From: Styela clava | Lineage: Eukaryota; Chordata; Ascidiacea; Stolidobranchia; Styelidae | Reading direction: 5' to 3' | NCBI RefSeq assembly: GCF_964204865.1 | Contig: NC_135257.1 | Location: 2,480,001-2,544,000, forward strand | DNA: 64,000 nucleotides | In this document: positions 44,569 to 57,948 of the stretch, piece after piece | Layout: each line of letters opens with the position of its first letter | How positions within the stretch are numbered: the stretch's first letter is position 1 | Notes under the pieces: model-generated | The model's database searches: none | Told to the model about the DNA's origin: nothing | Seen by the model: the letters and a program-made list of their open reading frames with translations, nothing else | Program-made: the position numbers and the translations under genes

Positions 44569-45821
44569 ATATATTATGCGTACGAATCAAAAGATTATAA
44601 TTTCACTGAGTCAATTCAGATTACCATTAAAGACTCCCAATGCTTAATTACTACTCACCAATCGATGTGACACGAAGGGAACGTCGGAGGTGAGATATTT
44701 TACGTAATTGCTGCAGAAATCGATTTAATTTTTTAAATCATTTTTTAAACGTTGAACCCAGAACGCCTGGCGACTTTTAGTTGATAAAAACAACCAACCC
44801 ATTACGTCAACAACACAAATCTTTGTGAGGACTGTTGTTATAAATAAAAACGTATATTGACTAAGCGTACATCGAAAGCGGAGTAGGGCGTACATTTCTT
44901 CAATACTTGAACAGCTATAAACATTACATAGTGCCGTGATTTCATGAGATTGTTTATCAGTACCATCAAATGCAAATTTTCTCACTTTAATAATTAACGT
45001 TACAAAAATATTTCTCCAAATCTCACGATCGTGACCGTACAAGTAACAGTAAGTATCGGAATTGAATGATGTACTACATTAATTGTTTCATGACTAGTAA
45101 ATCAATCAGGTTTTCCCAATATTCATTTTTATCTCCCATTTGATTTGAAAGGTTCAATCACTTGTTCGAATCTTCTCTAAGTGAGCGTGAAAATAACAAG
45201 ATGTGGGACCAGTCTTCGCGACGTCTAATGCCGATAATCAATCGATTTTCCAGTTAATCGGAAAGTTATTTACGTGGGAGAGGGATTTCTGATTTGCCAA
45301 GAACAAATGCTTGTTTAATGAATAGGAAATCAAACTGGCATTGACACAAATCGTTAACAATAAGTGTATACTCTATAAAACTTGTTGGGTTTGAAGATCG
45401 TGAGAACGGTATGCTCAAGTAGGTACAAGATCTCCAAAAATTGATCCCTGATACTTATTTCCTTTGTTGAAATTTAAATACAGTAATATATATCAGCAAC
45501 AACCAACAAGTTATCGTTTCCAGTCTCCAACCAGCTTAATTAATGTATTAAAAACACTCGTGCAACCAAATTTTGCGGTAAATATAAGTTTATAATATAA
45601 GTTTATAGGTATATACCTATGTTCACATTATATATTATGCTATAGTAATAATGACTTGAAAATAGAGAATTGAATCGATTTTTTTTGTAACTACACTTGA
45701 CGGACCTAGATTATTTTTACCATGGGAATTGAAACAGTGTTCGATATTTTTATAAAGCAACTTCGTAAGCGGCTTTTGTCGCAGAACCCTCTGCACGCGG
45801 AAGATTTAGTTGCAGCCAGAG
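44569..45821. other. intergenic, upstream of the small membrane protein gene
   Basis: No recognised coding sequence or repeat. The 105-codon frame on the - strand (44725-45042) has no family similarity I can see. The right part should hold the promoter and 5' UTR of the gene starting at 45822. Confidence 0.45.
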
Positions 45822-46658
45822 ATGGATGAAATAGAAAGTGTTACGAAAGTGAATGATCTTGATGATGACACGGAGCATCATCATGGCGGTTTATTTCAGT
45901 AAGAATATTTTTTCTGGATTTAATTAACTCAACTATTGAAACGTATGCAGGAAAATTTGTCTGACTTGGACTTGGAAGTAGATTTGAAGATAAAAGATGA
46001 AAAAGATTATCTTTTAGAAAATAAGTTTTCGCAAAGTAGAATATATAAAATGAACGATAAATTAGGTTTATTTTACTTTGATCTTGTTTGTGGAAGATAT
46101 ACTGTTACCATCTTAAAATAGGCAATCTGCCTCACATCTGAACTTGGTTTGTTTGGGAACGACACAGTAAGAGAGTAATATCATAAAATAAATAATCATA
46201 TATTGTCATTTTTACGAGTGCACCGTTAGACTATTGATTATTAAATTTTTAATTCTACACTAAGATATGCCAGTTTCAGATCATATGTAGAGAAATTTCA
46301 TTTTATATAAATAAATATGTTTTATTTTATATAAATAAATTGACTAACAAGCTAGTTTCACATATTGAGTTATTAGTTCTAAGCATTTTATGCCTACAAA
46401 GTATATTATACGTGCATGCAAAGAAAACACTTCATGAATTGAGTACTGTCAAACTAACACCAATTTACATTTATTATTATTATATTTTATAGCGTGAATC
46501 TGCCTTGGATAACGACCGTCGTTGTTCTCATTGCTGTAGTTCTTTTTGTGTATCTGTATGTGAAAATCAGTCGTCATATGTCAAACAGAGCGAAACAGAA
46601 ACGATTATCAAAGAGACAACTTAATTTGTCTAACTTGGAAAGTGGAGAGAATTTATGA
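45822..46658 (+). CDS. 80-residue single-pass membrane protein, two coding exons, family unknown
   Basis: Exon 1 (45822-45898) and exon 2 (46493-46658, stop TGA) join in phase 2 across a 594-bp GT-AG intron. The N-terminal 23 residues are acidic, then histidine-rich (VNDLDDDTEHHHGG). A 20-residue transmembrane segment follows (TTVVVLIAVVLFVYLYV), then a strongly basic juxtamembrane stretch (RAKQKRLSKRQ) and a short polar tail ending ESGENL. The positive-inside rule puts the C-terminus in the cytoplasm. There is no signal peptide, so it would be a type III/tail-type small membrane protein. A donor (GTAAGA at 46670) after the stop and an acceptor at 47986-47987 with a poly(A) signal at 48070 support a spliced 3' UTR. 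I recognise no family; function is unknown. Confidence 0.6.
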
Positions 46659-47987
46659 CATAATCAAGGTAAGATAGTGACAAAAATATGTAATGAAGAC
46701 TACGATTTTGTATAATCGAAAGGTTATCGAAAATATTTGGCTGAACTTCTTGGACCGTACACATTACTAAATTGAAAGGGAAAGATTCTGCGGCACATGA
46801 AAGCAGAATTTTTGCGAGATGTATAAAATGGTATTTTGGAAATTGAAATTGAAAAAAAATATATCATTTCAGCTTTTATATTGTTTTAGCAATTTCTTAC
46901 TACCTAATAAACCATTGGTTTTCATTCATACATGCGTTAAAATCGGTAACTGAATGATCAGCTGAACCTTTTTTTTGTATGAATAAAGTACATCGATGTT
47001 AAAAAATCCTGGTCGAAATTTGTCAACAAATTGAACAAAAATCCCTCTTTTCAAATGTTGTTCATTCCAACTGCCTTGTGATTCTCAATTGAGATATTTG
47101 TCAAGCAGTGCCATTTGGATTATATAAACATCGATTCTCGATGAAAAGTTCGATAAACATTACTCGTACTTCTTTCCAAATGGTTATGTGACTATATTTA
47201 AACGATAAAGAATATAGTAATGTGATTTTCTGAACTCCGATTTACAAACCTTTGTTTCGAACAGTAGAAAAGATACTTGTGTTCAAATGCCACACAACTC
47301 ACGAAATACTTGCAGTCAAATAGTTGATATAAGCAATATTGTATTCATCACTCAAAAACTGAGATAAATCGTTATGCCATAAGAAAACGCACAAACAAGA
47401 AGTTGATATTTCACTGAACTACCGGCGCTCTTGCATAATACCAAAAATATATGTATTGATTCATGCAACTTGACGTGAATAAGGTCTCAGGAGTATTCGT
47501 CATACATAAGCTAAAATAATCCGTTGCACCACCAGAACAGGGCCTTTTGTGCAATGGATATATCGTACTTTATATATTCGTTTAAATAACGAATGGTGGA
47601 AATTTAAACAAATTTTGACTAAGATGAAATTCCATCCGGATAATTAGCGACCATATTGTAAACAATGACGTATTTATATTGCGACAAAATGGAAATTGTT
47701 ATGACGCTGAAAATGTTTCTAAAAATATTCTCGAAATATTTCCGTACAGACTTTAAAGTTTCGTACAGATTTTTGTATGGGTAATTATAAAACAACGCAA
47801 ATGGCAATAAGATTCAGTCATTCATTACACACCCTCATTGGTAATTTAATAATTTAGTTTATTAAGAATATGTTAAAATTTGCTATAGTAATTTAAAGGC
47901 TTGACTTAGTGGGATGCTGGTTAGTGGCGATAATTGAATCAATATTACGTTAAGCAGTCTTTAATTTATATATAATATTTTTTTCAG

Positions 47988-48075
47988 ATGGAGGATGCGA
48001 ACCAAAACAGAATATCGATAATACCCATAGTGGTTCATGACTTGTCCAATGTCGAAGATTTTGCCATAAAATAAA
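47988..48075 (+). other. probable 3' UTR exon and AATAAA signal of the small membrane protein gene
   Basis: TTTTTTTCAG ends at 47987, a good acceptor to pair with the donor at 46670. The exon ends around AATAAA (48070-48075). It has an alternative 28-codon frame starting with ATG at 47988, and a second, stop-readthrough-type frame of 18 codons in phase with the upstream protein after its TGA. Neither is supported by similarity. Confidence 0.45.
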
Positions 48076-48759
48076 CTGTAATTATGACTTTAATAATTAA
48101 AAATTCATGAAGTCTGACATCCTGATCTGATATACTGAATTTATATTAATTTTCATTGGAAATCGTCCCAGTTTGGCTCGATAAATATTAAAACAGCGGC
48201 GACATAAGTGCATAATCTTCGGATTTTATACCACCAAAATTAGATTTTGTATTGATGAATAATTCACCAAAAAAATATATGAAACTGGCATAAAAAAACA
48301 GTTAATTTTTTTTTAGTTCTTGCCTATGTATTCGAAAAAGTTCAAATGTGGCTTCTAATAAGAGTTGTGAATAACAATTTTGAAGTAGATGTTACAATAT
48401 ATTGATGTTCTGAACCGTTATATAAATGTTCATCTTCGTCAAATAATATTAATCTCTCTGATATGGAGAGAGCGTATGATTGATTTTGAGGCGAACGAAA
48501 ATGAAAGATGCATCCGTGCAGAGCCGAGGCACGCTGACGAATTTCGACGTAACGAATTGATAACTCAAGTATACCAACATCTTTAAGCATTAAGTGTTCT
48601 AGTATATCGTAAATAGAATATAAGTTCGCTAAGATTGTGATTTGCAATAAAGCAGTATATAAACTTGTATTCCGGTCGAAATTAACGTCTGGCAACCAAC
48701 AAACGGTATATTCGTGAGAGTGTGTGTATAATTGCATAGATGAGTATTCTTTTATTGTA
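48076..48759. other. intergenic, no recognised feature
   Basis: AT-rich sequence. The 131-codon frame at 48342-48737 (- strand) shows no domain and has no codon pattern or splice support. TA at 48758-48759 flanks the next element. Confidence 0.45.
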
Positions 48760-51134
48760 CACTCTAAGAAATATTTACCGGTAATCGCCTGGCATTACAT
48801 ATTACAGGAATATAGCTGTGAAATTTTAATGTGATTTTAGGGTGAAGATTACCGGTATTTTCGGTAAAATCGCTGTTGATCACCTGTGAATTTTACATGA
48901 TATCCCTAGTAATATTTACATGTTTTATCCGGTAATTTTCACTGGCGATACGCAGTAATATTTACCGACGCTATCCTGTGAATTTACATTACAAATTAGG
49001 TAAATTTACATTCAGAACCGGGTAAAAATTACCGTAAATCGCCTGGCATTACATTTTACAGGGCATGATCAGTAAATATCACAGACTATTTCAGGTAACA
49101 AGGTTTATTTATAAAATAAATACGAATATGAAATGAATGATTAAAGTTTGAAAAATGAAATGAGAAATTGTACAGTGAAAAGTTAGGAACGCGCGGAGTA
49201 GACATAAACTTCTCATTGAAGATGTTTTTGCTCGCAGGGTGTCCGTTTATAGCCACTTCAAACAAGTCTCTAGTGACAGTTCCTGATATCCAAGAAAATG
49301 GTCTTGGTAGATGGGAAGTATTTCCGGCTTAGTCTTTCCAATGCCGAATGTATTGAACTATCCATTTGATTTCACGAACTCGTGACATTTTCTTCTTCAT
49401 ATCTTCAAGTCTGAAATGAAATGTACAAGAAGTTTCATTCAAAAAAAGCCAAAATTTAAAATTATTATTTGATTTTCGAGCATTTTGTAGTATTCAATCA
49501 GCCCATCCGGTTTTTTTAACTTCCTGAATTATTTAATAGCGTGTACTACCATTTATTACAATATCCCACCTTTCTTCAAACTTTCATAATTTCTTCAAGT
49601 CTTTATCTTCACTTGGCCAAAATCTGTTGGCAATCAATCGATACAGAGTTTTCTAGTATATTGTCAAATCCTGTAGATCAGATGGAAGATGTGCCTGAAA
49701 TTATATTCAAATGGAATCAAATATTTAATCCTCACTAAAAAAAACACATCCCAAATACTTATTAGTTACCAAAGCAGATGACAAAGTATTTCTTTTTGCA
49801 ATTTAAAAATTAACTTTATAACCAACCTCAAACACTTTTTTCTTCCATGAAATAACACATTAGTAAATCCACGACTGATAATTTGTTCATGCCTTCATAA
49901 TTGGATTCTTCAATTTTCTAAAGAGAAATCACTTTTGAGAAGGCAGGAAGGGGTGTATTCATATTCAAACTTCATTATACTTAAATAATGACTAATTCAT
50001 GTGCATTTTTAATTTCACAAACTCAAAGCATGCACCAGTAAATTGGGCTGGCCTAAATCAAATATTTAATTATTCCCATTCCCCATACTGCTATAAATCT
50101 TTAAACAATTTTTGACTGTGTAATATCGAATATGTTCAAATTCGGTATATAAATCTAATCAGTACTGCAGTAAATATTTCTGTATTTATATAATTAAATA
50201 ATACCTGTATATTCCAAAGCCATATTCTTCAAGCTACAGTCTTACTGTGGATTAATGCAGTAACAGAGTGATGGTTAAACATCACCCTTTTTCCTATTCT
50301 CCTGTTTCATGTACTGATGTATCAGTGTATCTGTGTATAGACAGAAAGATGTAGTCTTGGTCTGCGATCGTCTCGAAGCGTTTGTTGATATTTTTCCCTT
50401 ATTTTAGTTCAGTAATTAAATACCAACATTTCAAATTCAGAAAGCCTAGATCTGTGAAAAGGACATATTGAATTCATATTCCCAGATTCCTGCATTTGTC
50501 AGTTTCTAAGTTTACTGCAGTACTGCAGTATCATGGTACCAGAGTCAGAGAGTATGACATAACATTGTAACATGGATGTACCTGCTGAACGGTGTACTGA
50601 CGTACGCTAGTCTAACCAACCTTGTACTGGTAGACTGGTATACTGCGTTCTGGCGTTGTAGCTGTATCAGTGTATAGCAGAATGGATTAATTTGGTGCGA
50701 CAGATCTTGACCTACTACAATCACACTGAACAATACATTAATATTCAGCACTAAACAACACATCACCCACACTGACATTACTGAATCCAAGCTGCATTAC
50801 CTCACATAAATACTGCCAACTCAATACAAGAGCAACTAAGATATAACTGCTGTCGACTGGCGTCAAAATCCAAAAGTCTGGAGTAGGTCAAATCGAACGG
50901 AAAATTAGGGAGTAAAGCAACAAAAAAACGGCGCGTGATAAGTTAGTCGTTTGAAATATACCGTCTGATTGGTTGATCTCCCTTACCAGTATGCGCGCGC
51001 AACATCGACTAACGCCACGCCTCCTATGTCGGTAATTATTACCGACATTTGTCGGTGAATCGGATTACCGACACGATTTTGTAATTTTTTACACCTAAAT
51101 TTAAGGTAAAATTTACCGAACATTTCTTAGAGTG
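48760..51134. mobile_element. CACTA/EnSpm-like non-autonomous element, 2.4 kb
   Basis: The left end CACTCTAAGAAATATTTACC and the right end, read inward, CACTCTAAGAAATGTTCGGT are inverted repeats. TA borders both sides. The subterminal zones are dense in inverted TTACCGGTAA/GGTAAATTTACC words. A longer block, ATCGCCTGGCATTACAT followed by TTACAGG, occurs twice (about 48783 and 49035). CACT ends with subterminal repeat arrays suggest the CACTA/EnSpm superfamily, though these usually duplicate 2-3 bp. No transposase frame was found in the 2.4 kb. Confidence 0.7.
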
Positions 51135-52040
51135 TAGTGTGTGTATTAAATAATAACAAATACTGAATCGTGAATTTTTTTTCATATTTGCTAATTAAAT
51201 TTCTTATATAGCGAATTGATAGTAAAAACACTTTGATAGTAAATTGATAGTAAATACACTGGAATCAATTATAATGAATGGCTGAATAAATTGGTAAAAT
51301 CATTCAATGCTTGCATTTGATTGCATTATATCTTACTTCTGATCTAGTAATAACAGTTGATAAATATAGAGGTTTCTAATAGTTGGACTTACAAATGACT
51401 AACTTACTCAGCTTTTATGTCTTGGCGCTGGTGGGTCCGTATGTGCATAATACAAGGATGATGTAACAAGATTAAAAAGGACTATATGTAATTCCAGAGT
51501 CTTTCTACACACTAACTAAAATGTATTTTTGTTGCGACAAGAATCACAAAAGATGATTAAAGTCTGTAAGCCGATTGATATCTGATTCTTTCTCTGAATG
51601 ATTCTTGCTTCAAACCTATTTTTAGATTCTGCTGCATCCTCTTTGTGGAATTGAAATAATTCAATACAAGAATACTACAAGATATCTTCCCAAAGTAAAT
51701 TTGTAATAAATGACTGATCGATGATAATGTTATAAGCAAAGTTTTAAAATTAACGTAAGGCCACAACATTTACTATCCGCTGTACCAGATATTCAGTAAA
51801 GTTATAAAGCAAGAAGGATTATATACTGCCAAATATGCCCGACTGCAAAAATACGATCATGCAATTTTATTTGGAAACGTTGTTGCAGGTTCAGCTCAAT
51901 GAACATTTATGCATTTTGTCAAAAACGAATAATACACATGTAGAAGTTGAATGTAAATTGAAGCAAGCTGTGACTCGATTTTTTTTACATTTTTTCTTGA
52001 AGCACAGAAATGGGCACCATAACTGATTCAAATAAAGGAC
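51135..52040. other. intergenic, no recognised feature
   Basis: Short frames only; none has motifs. AT-rich, with GATAGTAAA-type short repeats near 51218-51260. Confidence 0.45.
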
Positions 52041-52045
52041 CTCAT

Positions 52046-52147
52046 GACGTATGCACACCAAGATTGCGCACAACCTGAACATAGTATGTGTACCAGGTTA
52101 GGGTTCAGATGGTGCGCCATCTTGGTGCACATACTTCGGGAGCGCCC
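52046..52147. repeat. palindromic MITE of the CCGCCATCTT/GGTTAGGG family
   Basis: The left arm GTATGCACACCAAGATTGCG (from about 52049) and the right arm, read inverted, GTATGTGCACCAAGATGGCG pair across a loop containing TGTGTACCAGGTTAGGGTTC. It is the most compact member of the family also seen at 6664-7040 and 30560-30673. Its right edge reads CTTCGGGAGCGCCC. Confidence 0.75.
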
Positions 52148-54130
52148 ACATGAACCGATTTTATTGCGTCAGTCATCTTTAGCGTCTCGTGGCTACAAAC
52201 AGGATTACATGAAAGGACCTATAAAATGGCATAAAGAATTTTATAAGACATAACGCCGCAATCTATAAAATCATGAATAAGATGGGTAATTTTAATTATT
52301 CACTTCATTGAAAATACAATCGCTGTTAACTTCACGTGTAGTCAATGCGCAGTTGGGGCCCGAAATAAAACTGATTTTAGGCATCTGTGTTGATGCTGAA
52401 AAAGAGGGCTGTATGTACGATTTTCTAAAGAAACAAACAAGAAGTATTTACAACACCTAATGTGCCGGCAAAAACATGTCAACAATTGAAATCAACAACT
52501 CATCAAAATCAGGTTAATTAGAACTAAACTCATATAAACACACACAGGTCTAACCCAGTAAAAAAGCAATCATTCACAAAACACTTCAGTCGAAACACTC
52601 CCTAAATATAAACACAACATAAACTCAAATACGTACTCAACAGTGTGTCGTTCAGCTTACAAAACAATCATAAGTTCATTGAAAAATAGTTTAGTAGAAG
52701 TATGATATTATTATTCCAAATAAATCACAGATACAATTGAAACCTTGCACTGCAAATATGCTATCCCAAAATCCTGAGAAGGTCGAACCAAGCTCTCAGA
52801 AGCGACTCGCTTTGCAGAAGCGCGGGAGGGTATTATGGAGTCAAAATCAGTTATATCGTTGCACGTATGGACTAACAGCGACTTCAATGGTAAACAACAA
52901 AAATAAAGCGCAAGAGGCAGTTTCAACTCTGTTGTTGAGGCTCTGCTTGCAGGTAACTTTTATGCCATGCTCGCGTGTGATGTCGCAGACATTTAATGTT
53001 TGATCCTGTCATCGTGCTTTATCAGCACACAAAAATACATTGTTTTTGATATGCTCAAATATCAGAGCGAATGGGTCATATTTGGTGATATCGTTAATCG
53101 ATGATAGAACAGATCGCCTTGTTACTTTCCTTCCACTATTCGCAAAAAAGTTGTATTATACACATGTTCCTAAATACAACCATATTCATTAGGCATGGTT
53201 GTTAATTATTTTAATGACTTACAGAAAAATTTAATTATTCGCAGTTGAACATCACAGCTCATTATTTATGATAATATAATATACTGATAACTTAATTTTT
53301 TGTTTGCATCAGAAATAATGATTCACGAATTTTTTTAATTAGATTGCCTATACAGTATATATATTTTAGTAATAAATTTAAATATATACGGCACTGTAAT
53401 ATCAATGCTGAAAAAATAGTCCGATTAATTAAAAGTGGGATAATTTTGGAAAAAATTAGTGAAATACTCTAATCTAAAACATATATAATTCGTTCGTATA
53501 TTTTAAAATATCGCCAGTTTGCATCTTTATCACAAAATGCAAAAAAACCTCTTATTTTAAATGAAGGCGTTTCGTTGCAGGATACAATCACCCTATGGAC
53601 ATTTACGATTATGTCACAAATCCCTGGGTTATTTGAGACCGATGAGTAGAGTTATTTTCAGTAGCATCTCTGTAGTCAGTGGCTAATTATAATAAGAAGT
53701 TTTTTCGCTTGTCAAATTCCTAATCACCATTACAATAATGTTAAATTACAGTAACTGATTAATCATTAGTGTGGGGTTATCTAAATATTTGCGAACATAC
53801 TTTTTTATGTGCCGCAAACAATTTGCTTTATGTCATGTCAAATAGATTGTTGATATTTCACTAATCTACAAGGACAAAGCGTTGCCATGTTAATCATAAC
53901 ATGTCGTGCATGGGAAGTGTATAAGTGGACAAAATGGGATCATTGCACAACATCACATATTTGACCAATGATTACCACACCTATTACGACTCTTTAGTTT
54001 CATCGACATCCCGTGTGTCGAAGCAGCAGACAATTAATCTAAGGCGAATATTCATAACAGCCGTGAAAACTGAGTTGTATCGTTGCAATACGCATCATTG
54101 AGGAGTTCGCAACAAAGTGCTATATTTGAT
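52148..54130. other. intergenic, upstream of the esterase gene
   Basis: No recognised coding sequence. The 88-codon frame at 52737-53003 has no domain. The promoter and 5' UTR of the esterase should lie in the last few hundred bases. Confidence 0.45.
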
Positions 54131-57100
54131 ATGGCAAAGATTTTTTACGTTCTGATCGGTTTGTGCATGTGGTATGAAGTGAATTCCACATTTATAAGTA
54201 GTTTTTCCAACATTGTCAACTACGTCGTCACCGATGGAAAGTTTGTATTTAATACGAAATCGTTACTTGACGAGAGTTTGCTCAATAACGAAATTCGTGA
54301 AAAATATAACGACATATCTCAAGGTGAGATAACAATTACTACAACCTCTGGACAAGTCATTGGATCAATCTTAGACGAAGCGCATGCGTTTTTCAGCGTG
54401 CCATATGCGGCGCCACCAGTTGGGAAGCTTAGGTTAGTAGTTTGAATTATTTTATCTTAAAAATTGTACTGTTGAACTATTGCTACGACTAATTACTGCG
54501 TTAAACTACTACTAATAACTGCGCTCACTGCACTTATCAACAGCAATTATACGTTGCATAGTAATAGTTGTAGTTACAGCACTGTTTACTGCTTTTATGA
54601 AAGTTTTCGATCAAGCTGAAGTCGTTTATATTCTATATATTATGCAGCTATACTAGAGTTCAGAACTTTAGAGCCTGAAATCCTTTTGTTGCAATTTAAA
54701 ATTTATTCGTTTTTTCGACATATTTTTTAAGTAATTACAATTGAAAACAGGCCAGAATGTTTTTACAATTATTCTTTTCTTGAGAAATAAATTCTCATAA
54801 TACATTTGTAATAGAATATAGTGTTTTAGATTTCGTAATACCGAACCCGTACTCAAAAGTTTGAATCCCATCAATGCTACAATACCGAACAGACTGAATT
54901 GTCGCCAGCTTCCACACACCGAGTGCGAGGCGGGTCATTGTATCATACTGGTAAGATATTGGTTCGAATTTCAAGTCTTTTTTCAAGAAACTGTATTACT
55001 TTAAGCTAGTGGAAGTTGTAATATATATAAGAGAATATTTATACCAATGATCCAATGAACGTTGTTGAGAGTAGCGTTTCCTACGTTTGCGATAGTTTAT
55101 TGTTTTACTAAACAGCAAGACGAAGATTGTCTCGTTCTCAATGTTTTTGTTCCAAAAACGGTTGATTTATCGTCTCAAAACCCTGGAACAAATCTTCCTG
55201 TTTTACTGTGGATACACGGCGGTGCGTTCTTCTCTGGTACCGGAACTTCGCCTAAAACAGATGGTCGATGGCTGAGTCAAGCAACTAATACAATCGTTGT
55301 TACAATCAATTATAGACTAGGTAAGTAATATTTGTGTGTTAAAAGTAATAATTTATAGTACCATGTTGTCGATTCATGTATTAAGTAAAATATTATATGA
55401 ATATCAAAATTCAATATTAGCCATTATTTTGATATAATAAAGGGTCTAGAAAGGATTTTCAAGCAATGTTAACAGCAAACTATACAGCAACTGCATGCAT
55501 CATAGCGGGTTAGCCATCATTTTCCCTAATAATCCCAAAATAATTTTCATATAAACGCACTAAGAGCCTTGTCATAATTTGTCTGATTATATAAATTGGG
55601 AGTTGTTGGGAATATTCTTTCACCAAAAATGGAACTCATAGTACAATGCGTATTTCTCTTTTCACTAAGGAGCCTATGGATTCCTGGTCTACAATAAAGG
55701 TAGCGATTATTTGAATGGAAATCAAGGACTGAAAGACCAACAAATGGCAATGCAATGGGTGCAGCAAAATATTGAAAATTTTGGTGGCGATAAGGACAGG
55801 GTAATAACACAAGTATTTTTAGTATGTCAAAAACAAATACTGAACTACGTCTATGTGCATTAGAAACATTGCTTGAATTCAATAGCAATAAGATTTGTGA
55901 CTGAAGATATCTTCTACCACTCAGGTGACCATATTTGGTGAAAGTGCAGGAGCACAATCTGTGATGTGGCATATGTTATCTGAAGTAAGCAGGCCCCTTT
56001 ACAGAAGGGCAATACTTGAAAGTAATGCTGCAATCTTCCCCCACCAAACGCAGCAAGAAGCGATGGATGTTACAGAGAGACTGCTGAAACAACTTAATTG
56101 CAGTGCAGACGATGTTGCTATTGAATTTGCATGCTTGTCGTGAGTTACTTTGTCGTATCACATACGTAGTTTTCTGCAAGGCCCTTCTTAGAGAAGAAGT
56201 ACTTTGCCTTATTATCTTACAGAAGTACTTTACCTTATTTTCCGTGTTTAAGGAAGGTAATTTTAATTATCTTCAGAAATGCACCAGTAGAGGAGTTGGA
56301 TAATTTTCCTAAAGTGATGGCAGCCTCAGCGATTGATGGTGACGGATGGAGTGCAATTGAACCTTATCGACCGATTATAGATGGAGTTGAATTTACAGAT
56401 CAACCTTTAACTTTATTCCAGACAGGAAAATGGAATGTAGACAGAGAATATATTGTGGGAGCGAATACGGAAGAAGTTGAAATATTGCAGTACTATGTTC
56501 CCGGAGACCAAGGATTATCAAGATTTGCTTTTCGGGTAATAATGTTCGGTGAAAATCACTAGATCGAAATGAAATGAAATTGACGTCAATTTGTTATTGA
56601 CGAAAATTCCCTAAAAGCTCGTACTGAGTATTGAAAAATAAAAACAAATATTTCAATACTTTCATCAATAAAAAACGAGTCAAATGTGTTTCGGAAATTT
56701 GTTATAACCTGAGAAATTATTCAGAAAATCAATACACTGTTCTTTGGGAATGAAGTAGGTCAGAAAACCGCAGATTATTACGAAGAATTAATCGGTCCAG
56801 ACGGTGATGATTACAGTAAAATTCTTGGTATCGAAGCAGGAGATGCATTTTTCATTTGTCCAAGCCGAGCAATGTCGAGGTAATATATTCAACATTGATT
56901 ATACATTTAGAAGAAATGTTACGTTATTTTTCAAAGCGTTATCAATTTTCAATTTTTGATCAATATCTGAGTAACACAAAACCCATTGTGCTATAGCAGA
57001 CTATTGATAAAATCCCAACATAATGTTTGCAATAGTGATTTGGCAGCCAGTTGGTCATATTATATGGACTGATGAAAGGCTATTGGGCTAATTTTCCCTT

Positions 57101-57948
57101 TGCGACCCGATTTTATTTTGAAAAATCGACAATATCTTATACAAGTTATGTTATTAGCACGAAATAAGTTTTATACCAGAATCCTGCATGATATTTATGG
57201 TAAATATATCGGAATAATGTATTTAAAACATGCAACAAATAGTTATTTGTTAAACAAACTTAACAGGTTTGCATACAAAACTGCAGATAACCCGAGTGGA
57301 TTATATTTCTACATGTTTGATCATCCAATTGATGGGAAATATTGTCACGAAGTATATCCAAAGAACGAAACGTGTGGATATGTTTATCACTCTGCAGAAA
57401 TACCCTTTGTTTTCAGATCAGGAGACGGGTACGGGCAAGACTAACTAACTATATTTAATTTTCAAAAAATATCACAACAAAATACTAATGCAAAAATTCT
57501 GAATAACATTTTTAGATATTATTTCAACGAAAACGACACTTTAGTAGCGGATCAGTTCAGCAAGTATTGGGGTAACTTTGCTCGCATGGGAGATCCCAAT
57601 AATGATGACGAAGGGCCCTCATTTCCAGAAATTCCGTATTGGCCAGCATACGTTATGTCACCAGATAAAGAGGATTGGATGAATATTCACATTGAGCCAC
57701 CGAGCCCATTTGTCGAAGCCCGTTACAAAGAAGATATTTGTGATTTTTGGGATAGTCTGAATTTTTACGTTACGTTTCCAGAATCTACCGGCACCGCAAC
57801 ACAACCATTCTCAAATACCAGTTTAGCGACGCATAAAGTAACAACAATAAAGGATGAGATTAACACCACTTCTTCAGCCAGTAGACTTACGTTTTTCAAC
57901 GTTTATGTATTGATATGTGCCTATAAATGTATTAATCAGTGGGTTTAG
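54131..57948 (+). CDS. type-B carboxylesterase / cholinesterase-like enzyme, secreted, possible GPI tail
   Basis: Nine exons: 54131-54432, 54830-54950, 55116-55320, 55670-55800, 55925-56139, 56277-56535, 56725-56879, 57267-57428, 57516-57948. They give 660 residues. Met at 54131 starts a signal peptide (AKIFYVLIGLCMWYEVNS). Alpha/beta-hydrolase hallmarks are FFSVPYAAPPVGKLRF, EDCLVLNVFVP, the oxyanion stretch WIHGGAFFSG, and nucleophile Ser260 in FGESAG. Acid Glu391 is in GANTEEVE (usual form GxNxDEG) and His504 in YHSAEIPFVF. The full triad suggests an active ester hydrolase; the substrate is unknown, and cholinesterase activity cannot be claimed. A conserved-type loop cysteine lies before QDEDC. 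After the core comes a Thr/Ser-rich stretch and a hydrophobic C-terminus (LTFFNVYVLICAYKC), resembling the GPI-signal of anchored acetylcholinesterases. The donor of exon 8 (GTACGG) is weak; all other sites and phases fit. Confidence 0.9.

Noticed and set aside
45936-46121. 61-codon frame inside intron 1 of the small membrane protein gene, preceded by an AG that could act as acceptor
   Set aside because: The exon 1 donor is phase 2, and joining to this acceptor gives a different frame with a quick stop. No similarity or own promoter evidence was seen.
48342-48737. 131-codon - strand frame
   Set aside because: It is the longest unassigned frame in the right third, but has no domain, no codon bias I can see, and no conserved motif.
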